From contig JAFDWX010000007.1 of NCBI GenBank assembly GCA_018268255.1, positions 27,178 to 91,177 of the forward strand: a stretch of DNA of 64,000 nucleotides. Reading direction: 5' to 3'. The position numbers and the translations under genes were made by a program. The notes beneath the pieces are model-generated. The model made no database searches. It saw only the letters and a list, made by a program, of their open reading frames with translations, and was not told where the DNA came from. Source of the stretch: Armatimonadota bacterium (GTDB lineage: Bacteria > Armatimonadota > Fimbriimonadia > Fimbriimonadales > Fimbriimonadaceae). Below are positions 18,371-26,100 of this stretch, piece by piece (positions within the stretch are counted from its first letter, which is position 1; every line of letters begins with the position of its first letter).

Positions 18371-20750
18371 CGATTATTAAGTCCGAATGTTCGACGTCGG
18401 AGGCGTTTTTGGGTTCCCCAGACAACGGGCTCTGTCTACTTCTACGCGAAAGTGCGGACCAAAATCCGCCAATCGCCATGATACCAGCCCCGATCCATAC
18501 CAAAATAGTGAGCGGCTTGTAATAAATGTCCAGGGGATAAAGGGGAGATTTGTAGAAAAACTGGAGTGTAACGGCTTTGTTGGCCGCGTCCATCCTTTGA
18601 AAGGCGATCGTAAAATCTTGGGTTTCTGCTGGGTAGAACTCGGGACCACTATCTCCAATCTTCATCGCCGGGGACAGGGTGTGCGACCCCGATTCATCCG
18701 TCGCAAGGAGTTCCGCGCTGAACTTGGTGCCAGCCATTCCCGCTTCCCCTTCGCGCTTGAACGCCTTGTAGGTCACTTCCAAATCGTCCACCTTGTGCGA
18801 TTCTCCTGGTCTGAGAGTGACTGGGTTGCCAGCCTCAAATGCCATGGGATAGATCGCCACATACACGTCGTAAAGACCATGGCTCACCACAGCCGGCCGG
18901 ACTGTTGGTGCAGGCTCAGGGTTATTCGGTCTCAAGGTGTAGAAAAGGACTGGAGATACTCGGGTCGAGGTCTTGTCAGTAGTGACCAACTCGAAGTCCA
19001 CCGTATTCTCACGTTGGAAGAAGTTCTTGCCAGAGGTTGGAAGCAATCGCACCAGGTTTCCAAACGCGAATCCTGGGTTGCCTGCTTGCACCACCAGCTC
19101 CTCCTTTCTCTCAAGCCCCCGGGAGACGATCAGTCCGAGCATCGTGACCACTACACCCACGTGAGTCACAAAGCCTCCCAAACCGGATCGCGTTTTCCGA
19201 GCCATCTCTGCGAGCCGAGCCAGATTCGAAGTCGCCGCAAAAATACAGATCCAGGCTAAGAACAAAATCCAGCCGGTCAACGGCAACTTCAGTCCGAGTA
19301 AGCCCTCGATCACTGCACCAGGCTCTTGCTTGAACTCATTGGCCGTACCGAATTTTATGTAGGCGATGAGAGCGGTGAGAATCAGGAAAGACGCCCCAAG
19401 AATCCCTGCCACGCGTGAGAAGAGTTTGCCGAGAGACATCCCGCGCCAAGTCACGAGAGGCGCAATGGCCACACCCAGCATAAGCGGAATGAAGAGAAAT
19501 ACAGAGAGTTGGTTATAGAGGTGCTCTTCGACGATCTTGGGCTTCTCCCCACGCAAGAACTGGAAGAACGGCACGCTCATGCCGAGCCCTGCGGCAACGC
19601 CCAAACCCAGCAAAGTCCATGTCGCGAGGCTGTAGAAGCGCTCTCGGTTGAGCCAAAAGTCTGGCGGAGCAATCGTGTGCTTGGGCTCTCCCCTATGGCG
19701 CCAGAGTGCACGAACGAAGCTGATTGCGAATCCACCCGTAAACACCACGAACATGGCGATGAGCATCCGGAGCGCGGTTGTGTTCATCTCCGCGAAGCTG
19801 TGGACGCTGGTGTCCTTCAGGACTCCCGATCGCGTGAGATAGGTGCCGTAGAGGAAGGTCAGGAGACTCGTTCCGGAAAGGAGGATATTTGCCAGCACCC
19901 ACTTCTTCCGCGATACTTGCATGAAGAGCCCGTGGATCAAGGCGACTACCCAAACCCAGGAAACGAAGCTCTGGTTTTCGACAGGGTCCCACGCCCAGAA
20001 CCCCCCCCAGCCCAAAGTCTCGTAAGCCCAAAATCCGCCCATGCATAATCCGATTCCCAAGAGCGTTGCTGTGAAAATTGCCCAGGGCCGGACCATGGGA
20101 GCCCAGTTGTTGTGGTCGCCTTTGAGCAATGCCGCCCACGCCCACGCAAACAAAATTGTCAGTGAACCGAACCCGAGGAAGATCACCGGCGGGTGAATGG
20201 TGACCCATGGGTTCATCAGAGTCGGATTGAGCCCCGAACCATCTGGCGGGGCAAATTTACCGTCAAGCAGCTCAAATCGGAATGGCGACTCATAGGCCAA
20301 GATGCCAGCCAATCCACCCAGAAACGCCGCATATACCACGGTGAACCAGCGACGATACTCACCGGTAGTCCGAATAGCTACAAGACCAATGGCAGCGCTG
20401 AGTGTCGCCCAAAGGAGAAAGCTGCCTTCCTGTCCGCTCCAGATAGCCGCAATTTGATAGGCTAGCGGACTGCCTTTATCAGAATGGTTGAAGACGTAGA
20501 TGAAGTGAAACTGGTGGGTGAGAAAGAGTGTCCCTAGGCTGACAAACGCAGTGATGAGACCCAGGCAACCTGCCGTGAATCCCCAAGCACCGATTCGCTC
20601 AACAGCCTTTGATCGGAAAGCGAATAGCGAACCAAGGGCTGAGATCGCAAAAAAGCAGATTGCAGACAAAATAGCAATCCTGCCAAGTTCGCCGACTCCC
20701 AGCGACCAGGCGGGGGCAGGCACCAGCATCTGCTGCGCGTGCGGATCCAA
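18348..20750 (-). CDS. ccmF: Cytochrome c maturation heme lyase subunit CcmF
   Basis: 800 aa, a multi-spanning membrane protein of system I cytochrome c biogenesis. It takes heme from CcmE and joins it to CxxCH cysteines of exported apocytochromes. The tryptophan-rich WWD signature is clear (WGGFWAWDPVENQSF, about 230-245), along with the conserved HPPVIFLGF and GTYLTRSGVLKDTSVHSF histidine segments. A large extracytoplasmic domain near the C-terminus (about 560-740) is followed by a final helix and a polar tail of about 30 residues. It lies 3 bp downstream of ccmE and overlaps panD. CcmA, B, C and H are not in the window. Confidence 0.95.
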   Translation of the reverse strand: MDPHAQQMLVPAPAWSLGVGELGRIAILSAICFFAISALGSLFAFRSKAVERIGAWGFTAGCLGLITAFVSLGTLFLTHQFHFIYVFNHSDKGSPLAYQIAAIWSGQEGSFLLWATLSAAIGLVAIRTTGEYRRWFTVVYAAFLGGLAGILAYESPFRFELLDGKFAPPDGSGLNPTLMNPWVTIHPPVIFLGFGSLTILFAWAWAALLKGDHNNWAPMVRPWAIFTATLLGIGLCMGGFWAYETLGWGGFWAWDPVENQSFVSWVWVVALIHGLFMQVSRKKWVLANILLSGTSLLTFLYGTYLTRSGVLKDTSVHSFAEMNTTALRMLIAMFVVFTGGFAISFVRALWRHRGEPKHTIAPPDFWLNRERFYSLATWTLLGLGVAAGLGMSVPFFQFLRGEKPKIVEEHLYNQLSVFLFIPLMLGVAIAPLVTWRGMSLGKLFSRVAGILGASFLILTALIAYIKFGTANEFKQEPGAVIEGLLGLKLPLTGWILFLAWICIFAATSNLARLAEMARKTRSGLGGFVTHVGVVVTMLGLIVSRGLERKEELVVQAGNPGFAFGNLVRLLPTSGKNFFQRENTVDFELVTTDKTSTRVSPVLFYTLRPNNPEPAPTVRPAVVSHGLYDVYVAIYPMAFEAGNPVTLRPGESHKVDDLEVTYKAFKREGEAGMAGTKFSAELLATDESGSHTLSPAMKIGDSGPEFYPAETQDFTIAFQRMDAANKAVTLQFFYKSPLYPLDIYYKPLTILVWIGAGIMAIGGFWSALSRRSRQSPLSGEPKNASDVEHSDLIIDASLTAP

Positions 20751-20753
20751 GGA

Positions 20754-21131
20754 CTAGGCCTTCTCCTTGCTCTCGTACTTACTGGGGCACTTCAAAAGGA
20801 GTTTATCAGCCTTAAAAACGCCATCACGCATCCCACCTACTGCCACAACTCGAGTCGCATCACCCATGTTGGCAGGAGTATGGCCCTCGTAGACAACAGG
20901 AACTGTGTCCCCTTTCTCGTCTGTTAAGGTGAAAGCCACCCGGCTCTGGCGAGCATCGACTTGAAGCGAATTAGGGTTGATATCGCCCGCAAGATGCAGA
21001 TTGTTCGCGCTGGCTTTCTTAGCTTGCTCAATATCTACGTAGGGGCTCGCCGTGCTCATAAACGCGGCCAACATCCCAGTGGCACCTGCCAAACCCACGG
21101 CGACTGCGAGAATTGCTCCTTTGGAAATCAC
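20754..21131 (-). CDS. ccmE: Heme chaperone CcmE, CxxxY variant
   Basis: 125 aa. CcmE is a membrane-anchored OB-fold protein that binds heme covalently and hands it to CcmF. It has one N-terminal anchor (about 5-27), then a beta-rich domain (NSLQVDARQSRVAFTLTD, VPVVYEGHTPANM). The heme-binding motif, normally HxxxY, reads C115-P-S-K-Y119, the rarer CxxxY form known from some deltaproteobacteria and archaea. The C-terminal tail after it is very short. The gene is first in ccmE-ccmF-panD and is divergent from a secreted protein gene at 21215. Confidence 0.92.
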   Translation of the reverse strand: MISKGAILAVAVGLAGATGMLAAFMSTASPYVDIEQAKKASANNLHLAGDINPNSLQVDARQSRVAFTLTDEKGDTVPVVYEGHTPANMGDATRVVAVGGMRDGVFKADKLLLKCPSKYESKEKA

Positions 21132-21189
21132 TGCTTTCTATTGTACGATGTACGCCACTCTGGGTGAATTCATTTCGGGAATCACGTGC

Positions 21190-21214
21190 GGTTGGGATAC
21201 AATAATTCCCAACC
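21190..21214 (+). promoter_or_regulatory. Hairpin/operator abutting a start codon, with -10-like TACAAT
   Basis: GGTTGGGA (21190-21197) and TCCCAACC (21207-21214) form a perfect 8-bp dyad ending directly at the ATG at 21215. The 9-base loop begins with TACAAT (21198-21203), a plausible -10 box. If that box is used, transcription would start a few bases before the ATG, giving an almost leaderless mRNA. The dyad could instead be an operator for the divergent ccmE promoter region. Confidence 0.35.
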
Positions 21215-21793
21215 ATGTTTCCATCGCGATCCGCCCTGCGTCAAGCTTTAATCTGTGCAGTATCAGTGGGCGGCTCGGCGTTCACCTACGCCCAACCGGT
21301 TCCGGCCGACTTCAAAGCCGGGCTGGACCAATTCGGAATTAAGGATCAGTCACAGTACTCGACTTTACATTTCACATCACAGGTAGGGAGTTTCAAGACG
21401 ATTGATTGCGAGGGCCACTTTCGCGTCAATTTTGCGGGCACGCTTTTATTGAACGTTGGCAAAACCGCCGCCGTCAACGTGACCGGCAACGTCCGTGTGG
21501 AACTGGACGCGCACGGACGGACCGTCTACTTCGGACGAGGTACGGCGGACGTCAAGGGCAAATGGCGAGGGATCCAGTTCTTTGGCAAGGACATCGAGGC
21601 TGTGTTCTGGGGCAGGGGCATTTTCCAACTCGTTGCGGAGTTCTTCAAAGATCCGAAAACTGGCGACCTCGTCACTGGACAGTACTGGCAAGATGACCTC
21701 AATAACAAAGAATATTGGTTCGCGACCGGAATTACGACCGTCACCCTGCCACGTATGAAGGAAGTCCAGCCGAAGGAACGGAAGGACAAGTAG
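21215..21793 (+). CDS. Secreted protein of unknown function
   Basis: 192 aa with a Sec signal (ALICAVSVGGSAFTYAQ, cleavage near residue 27). The mature part looks like a single beta-rich domain: FKTIDCEGHFRVNFAGTLLL, then AAVNVTGNVRVEL, then aromatic-rich strands (GIQFFGKDIEAVFWGRG, YWQDDLNNKEYWF). The C-terminus is a lysine-rich tail. No family was recognised. It is 6 bp upstream of the YprB-like gene and likely cotranscribed with it. A polysaccharide- or lipid-binding envelope role is possible, but nothing proves it. Confidence 0.7.
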   Translation: MFPSRSALRQALICAVSVGGSAFTYAQPVPADFKAGLDQFGIKDQSQYSTLHFTSQVGSFKTIDCEGHFRVNFAGTLLLNVGKTAAVNVTGNVRVELDAHGRTVYFGRGTADVKGKWRGIQFFGKDIEAVFWGRGIFQLVAEFFKDPKTGDLVTGQYWQDDLNNKEYWFATGITTVTLPRMKEVQPKERKDK

Positions 21794-21799
21794 TCCCCA

Positions 21800-22594
21800 G
21801 TGCTGCGTTCCACGTTTTGTCACGTTCAAGGAATCGGGCCCGAAACTGAGCGCAGTTTGTGGGACCAAGGGTGCTACACCTGGGAATGCCTTCTGGAGCG
21901 AATCGACGAGATTTCGATTGGATCTGCGGCAAAAGAAGTCGCCCTTCGGTCCATCACGCAATCCATTGAAGCTTTGGATCGGGGGGAACACCAGTACTTC
22001 CGGAAGTGCTTGGGTCAAGCCGAGTTGTGGCGCGCATGGGCAGATTTTCGACACTCCACGGTCTATCTGGATATCGAGACTGACGGTGGACGGCAAGGCC
22101 ACGCCGTCACCGTGATCGGCCTGTATGATGGGAGCGACTTTAGCTGCCTTGTTAAGGGCGATAATCTCGAATCTTTCCGCGACATCATCTCGCGATACTC
22201 CATGATCGTCACCTTCTTCGGTACCGGGTTCGACATTCCCATGCTCCAAAAGCGGTTCAAGGATCTGGAATTCGACCACCTTCATCTTGATCTCTGCTAT
22301 GCCCTGAAGAAAATAGGGTTCTCAGGCGGACTCAAGAAAATAGAGAAGCAAGTGGGAATTTCTCGTGGTGGTGATACCGAAGGCCTGAGTGGACTCGATG
22401 CAATACGGCTCTGGGAGTCCTATCGCCGCGGTTCGCAAGAGTGCCTCAACCGGCTGATCGCCTACAACCGGGAAGACGTCGTCAATCTTGAACGCTTGGC
22501 AGAAATCGCCTACAAAGGACTGTGCGAGCGTACCTATGGTGCGCACTATGCGCCGATTTCAGAAGCCGCTGTCCGGAAAGCGTCGATACACTGA
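21800..22594 (+). CDS. YprB-like DEDD exonuclease (RNase H-like)
   Basis: 264 aa. The RNase H-like fold of the YprB group is recognised from the DEDD acidic motifs: VYLDIETDGG (Asp/Glu), FFGTGFDIPML (Asp), and YNREDVVNLERLA near the C-terminus, with LHLDLCYALKK between. An N-terminal helix-hairpin-helix-like segment (VQGIGPETERSLWDQGCYTWECLL) may bind DNA. It likely acts as a 3'-5' exonuclease on nucleic acid. The 3' end overlaps the threonine aldolase gene by 49 bp on the opposite strand, an unusually long convergent overlap that is coding on both strands. Confidence 0.82.
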   Translation: MLRSTFCHVQGIGPETERSLWDQGCYTWECLLERIDEISIGSAAKEVALRSITQSIEALDRGEHQYFRKCLGQAELWRAWADFRHSTVYLDIETDGGRQGHAVTVIGLYDGSDFSCLVKGDNLESFRDIISRYSMIVTFFGTGFDIPMLQKRFKDLEFDHLHLDLCYALKKIGFSGGLKKIEKQVGISRGGDTEGLSGLDAIRLWESYRRGSQECLNRLIAYNREDVVNLERLAEIAYKGLCERTYGAHYAPISEAAVRKASIH

Positions 22595-23577
22595 GCCACC
22601 GCTTGGTCGTCAATGTGATAATGCAAGACCAGTCGGACCCTATGCGGTCCGAACGCGATAGCCTTCACCCCATGTCTGGAGATAGCTTCGACCCATAGAG
22701 TTACTGGCAGAACAGTATCCACCATCACAAAGTTCGTAACGATGTCCTCTTGCTGGATTGAAAGGCCCGGAATCTCCGCGAGCCCTGCTCCCAGTGCTTT
22801 AGCCCGTAGATGGTCTTCGGCAAGTCGGTCAACGTTATGCTCCAACGCGTAGATCCCCGCCGCAGCCAGAATCCCAGATTGGCGCATCCCTCCGCCCATC
22901 CTCTTTCGGACGTACTTCGCCTCCTCTATAAACGCCGCAGGCCCGCACAGCACTGAGCCGACAGGCGCGCCAAGTGCTTTGGACAAACAGAAGTTCACTG
23001 TATCCACCGACTTCGTCAGCTTCTGGACTGGAGCGCCCAGAGCAACCGAGGCATTGAATATTCGTGCGCCATCTAGATGGGTTGCCATTGCATTCTCGGT
23101 AGCGATGGTCTGATACTTTTCCATCAAATCCGGTGGGACAATCGCTCCGCCCGCACGGTTATGAGTGTTTTCGATACAGAGCAGCACTGTCCCGGGAGTG
23201 TGATAGTTTCGTCGGGTGATTCTGGACTCGATGTCCGCCAAACTCATGATCCCATTCGTTCCGGGCACGGTTTTCGTTAGAACCCCGGCAAACACCGCAG
23301 GCGCACCGCCTTCGTACCAAACCATGTGGGCCTGCTCCTCGAATAGCACTGCGTCGCCGGGTCGGCAGTGAACGCACAAGGCGATCTGGTTGCCCATCGT
23401 CCCGCTCGGGACGAAGAGACCGGCTTCTTTACCCATGGCTGCGGCGGCCAAAGATTCCAGTTCTTTGACAGTGGGATCGTCCCCCAGTACATCATCGCCA
23501 AGAGGCGCAGAAGCCATCGCCCGAATCATCTCGGCACTCGGCTGGGTTACGGTGTCACTTCGCAGGTCTACAACCAT
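22546..23577 (-). CDS. ltaE: Low-specificity L-threonine aldolase
   Basis: 343 aa, PLP enzyme that splits L-threonine or L-allo-threonine to glycine and acetaldehyde. Family marks are [11 protein letters not shown] at the N-terminus, [37 protein letters not shown] with the PLP-binding Asp, and the PLP lysine in [13 protein letters not shown]. It is full length. It is monocistronic on the minus strand and convergent with the YprB-like gene, overlapping its last 49 bp. Confidence 0.95.
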   Translation of the reverse strand: MVVDLRSDTVTQPSAEMIRAMASAPLGDDVLGDDPTVKELESLAAAAMGKEAGLFVPSGTMGNQIALCVHCRPGDAVLFEEQAHMVWYEGGAPAVFAGVLTKTVPGTNGIMSLADIESRITRRNYHTPGTVLLCIENTHNRAGGAIVPPDLMEKYQTIATENAMATHLDGARIFNASVALGAPVQKLTKSVDTVNFCLSKALGAPVGSVLCGPAAFIEEAKYVRKRMGGGMRQSGILAAAGIYALEHNVDRLAEDHLRAKALGAGLAEIPGLSIQQEDIVTNFVMVDTVLPVTLWVEAISRHGVKAIAFGPHRVRLVLHYHIDDQAVAQCIDAFRTAASEIGA

Positions 23578-23755
23578 TGGAACGGCTTCTATTCAACCTT
23601 ATTTGAAGGTCGGACAATCGTCATTTCAACAATTACGTAGAATTTGACGATCTGTACTTAAGAATGTATACACCCTGCCAACTATCAAATGTAGGTGTTG
23701 TGTAAGTACGGTTCTTGCATTAGGAGATGCTGGACGGAATCTAATTAGGGAATGT

Positions 23756-24730
23756 GTGGAAACGATGGATACGGTTGGTACTTCCCATTTTGAAGGATAT
23801 CCTTCTTTTGAGCGTCTTGAGCTCATGTTTAAGCGGCCCAAAGATCCCGCGGTGCAACCCGCGACGATCACCGCGATAACAAAGAGCCTGGATTCCGAGG
23901 CTTCAGTCGAGGAACTCTGTCACGTCGTCGTATCGGACCCAGGCTTGGCACTCCGGACGATCAAACTGATGGGTATCTTCGATTACCACAATTCGGTTCG
24001 AATGATCGATTTGGAAGGAGCTTTCGCCAAACATGGAGTCACCGCTTTCCGTTCGTTTTTGACAAGTACGATCATTGGCGGGAATGTCCTCTCGGCAGAC
24101 AAAAAGGTTGTTGATATTCAGCGCATGAACCTCCACAGCCAGTTTGTGGCGGAGGTCCTGGCGAGGTTCGCAAGACGACGACCCGAATTCGGAGTCAAGC
24201 CCAGCGAGGCACTCGCTCTGGGTGCAATTCACGACGTCGGTCTCATCCTGCTGTCCAGCATGTGCCCAGAAGGCTATCTTCGAGTTGTCGACTTCGCTAC
24301 CCAGTGCAACATTGGACTTGATATCGCCTTTTCGTGCATCTATCCAAAGTCGATTCACTCTCTGGCTGCGTCCGCGTTGCACGCCTGGCGAGTAGAACAG
24401 TGGGCTTGCGACATAATTAACCGGTATGAGGAAGCACTCGGGGAGGATCCCACGCCCTACCGCTGCTTCTTGAGAATTGCTGACTGGCTTAGCTACCAAT
24501 TCGGCTATCATCCTGAGCCATTCGCGGCAACCACCGCCTTGCCTCCCGGATTTGAAACTGAACTTGCAACCGAAATCGAAATCATGGCTACGGAAGCTGA
24601 GTTCTTGGCACTGAACGGGCTATGTACTGATGTTTCGTTTGAAACAACGGCTCCTGTCGATACCTCTCGCAAGGAATGCCCGCTAGAATTTCCCGGTGCG
24701 CCCTCGGGACAGCTGGACCAAGCCGCCTAA
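23756..24730 (+). CDS. HDOD-domain signalling protein
   Basis: 324 aa. The centre (about 35-230) is an HDOD domain, a degenerate HD phosphohydrolase fold used in signalling: SVEELCHVVVSDPGLALRTIKLM, GVTAFRSFLTSTIIGG, LGAIHDVGLILLSS and SIHSLAASALHAW. The HD metal ligands are only partly kept (HD in AIHDVG). The C-terminal 60 residues are acidic and probably flexible. HDOD proteins often work with c-di-GMP or chemosensory circuits, but no such gene is adjacent. GTG 23756 and ATG 23765 are both possible starts. Confidence 0.85.
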   Translation: METMDTVGTSHFEGYPSFERLELMFKRPKDPAVQPATITAITKSLDSEASVEELCHVVVSDPGLALRTIKLMGIFDYHNSVRMIDLEGAFAKHGVTAFRSFLTSTIIGGNVLSADKKVVDIQRMNLHSQFVAEVLARFARRRPEFGVKPSEALALGAIHDVGLILLSSMCPEGYLRVVDFATQCNIGLDIAFSCIYPKSIHSLAASALHAWRVEQWACDIINRYEEALGEDPTPYRCFLRIADWLSYQFGYHPEPFAATTALPPGFETELATEIEIMATEAEFLALNGLCTDVSFETTAPVDTSRKECPLEFPGAPSGQLDQAA

Positions 24731-24733
24731 GAA

Positions 24734-26029
24734 CTAGACCATCGAATTGCTTTCCTGACCAAATCCCTCCAGCGCTCCTAGTTCCGTCAGGAGCGCTTCA
24801 GTTTCTGCAAGTGCACCGTCAAATGCTTCCAGCGCGGAGTCAATCTGCTCACGAGTCACCACGAGCGGTGGCTCCATCCGAATAACGCGTGGGTTGTTCA
24901 GCGTGTAGGCTGCAATAACCCCGCGTTTCGTAAGCTGTGCGATTGTCAGTTCTCCAACCTCATCGTACGCGAACTCCACACCGACCATGAGACCCATGCC
25001 TCGCACTTGGTTGACCAATGCTGGCCGCGCCTGAGCAAGGCTCCGCAGTCTCTCGAAGAGATAACTTCCCAGTTCTCGACTGCGCTCGATCAGGCCCTCT
25101 TCCTCGATCACGTCCAACGCGGCGATGCCTGCCGCACAAGCGATAGGGTTGCCCCCGAAGGTGCTGGTGTGAATCAGTGGATTCTTGCCAAAGGTCTTTT
25201 CCCACACCTCAGCGGTACCCAAAGTTGCTCCGATCGGCATCACGCCGCCACCAAGGCACTTGGCCAGCGTCATCAGGTCAGGCTCGACCCCTTCGTGTTC
25301 GCAAGCAAACATCTTGCCCGTGCGTCCCAAGCCGGTTTGGACTTCATCCATGATGAAGAGAGCTCCGTGCTTGCGGCACAGTTCTTGAGCTCTCTTAAGG
25401 TAGCCCGGGGGCGCAACGTGGATACCGCCTTCGCCCTGCACAGCTTCAACAATGAACGCTGCCGTATTGGTCGTAATGGCCTTGTCGAGAGCATCGGCGT
25501 CGCCAAACGGGACGAAGTTGGGTCCAGGGAGAAGAGGCTCAAAGGGGAGGCGGTATTTCTCGCGCCCGGTGATCGAAAGGGCCCCCAGGGTTTTGCCATG
25601 GTAGCCGCCTACCGTGCTGACGATATCGGTGCGCCCGGTTGCACCTTTGGCGAGCTTCATCGCCGCTTCAACCGCCTCGGTACCGCTGTTGCTAAAGAAG
25701 GTGAATTGGAGTTGTCCGGGAGCTAGATTGCCCAGTCGCTCTGCCAATTCGGCCATGACCGGAGAGAAAAAGACCTTACTCGAAAGCGGCATCTTATCGA
25801 GCTGTTTGTGAACGGCGTCCACGACGCGAGGGTGCCGATGCCCCAAGCTGAACACACCATATCCCCCGAGGAAATCCAGGTATCGCCTTCCCTCGTGATC
25901 GATGACATAGCAGCCTTCCCCTTCGACCTCGACGCCGAAGCCCGCGAAGTTCATCAGTTTGGCGAGGTAAGGGTTTACGTACTGGTGGTATTGCTCAACC
26001 ACTTTGGCGTGGAACTGATCCGCATCCAT
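24734..26029 (-). CDS. Class III PLP aminotransferase, putrescine aminotransferase-like
   Basis: 431 aa from the chosen start. Class III aminotransferases move amino groups from omega-amines to 2-oxoglutarate or pyruvate. Seen here: [61 protein letters not shown] and the PLP lysine in TLAKCLGGG. The YVNP and [15 protein letters not shown] stretches resemble PatA (YgjG) of E. coli. An in-frame ATG at 26092 adds 21 residues but would leave only 8 bp to the divergent cytochrome-like gene, with no room for promoters, so 26029 is preferred. Ornithine or other amine substrates are also possible. Confidence 0.85.
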   Translation of the reverse strand: MDADQFHAKVVEQYHQYVNPYLAKLMNFAGFGVEVEGEGCYVIDHEGRRYLDFLGGYGVFSLGHRHPRVVDAVHKQLDKMPLSSKVFFSPVMAELAERLGNLAPGQLQFTFFSNSGTEAVEAAMKLAKGATGRTDIVSTVGGYHGKTLGALSITGREKYRLPFEPLLPGPNFVPFGDADALDKAITTNTAAFIVEAVQGEGGIHVAPPGYLKRAQELCRKHGALFIMDEVQTGLGRTGKMFACEHEGVEPDLMTLAKCLGGGVMPIGATLGTAEVWEKTFGKNPLIHTSTFGGNPIACAAGIAALDVIEEEGLIERSRELGSYLFERLRSLAQARPALVNQVRGMGLMVGVEFAYDEVGELTIAQLTKRGVIAAYTLNNPRVIRMEPPLVVTREQIDSALEAFDGALAETEALLTELGALEGFGQESNSMV

Positions 26030-26100
26030 ACAGGCGAGTATGGCATCTCGGATTGAAATTCCAATGTTGGCTCTTCGATCCTCCACCGTCATGCATTAGA

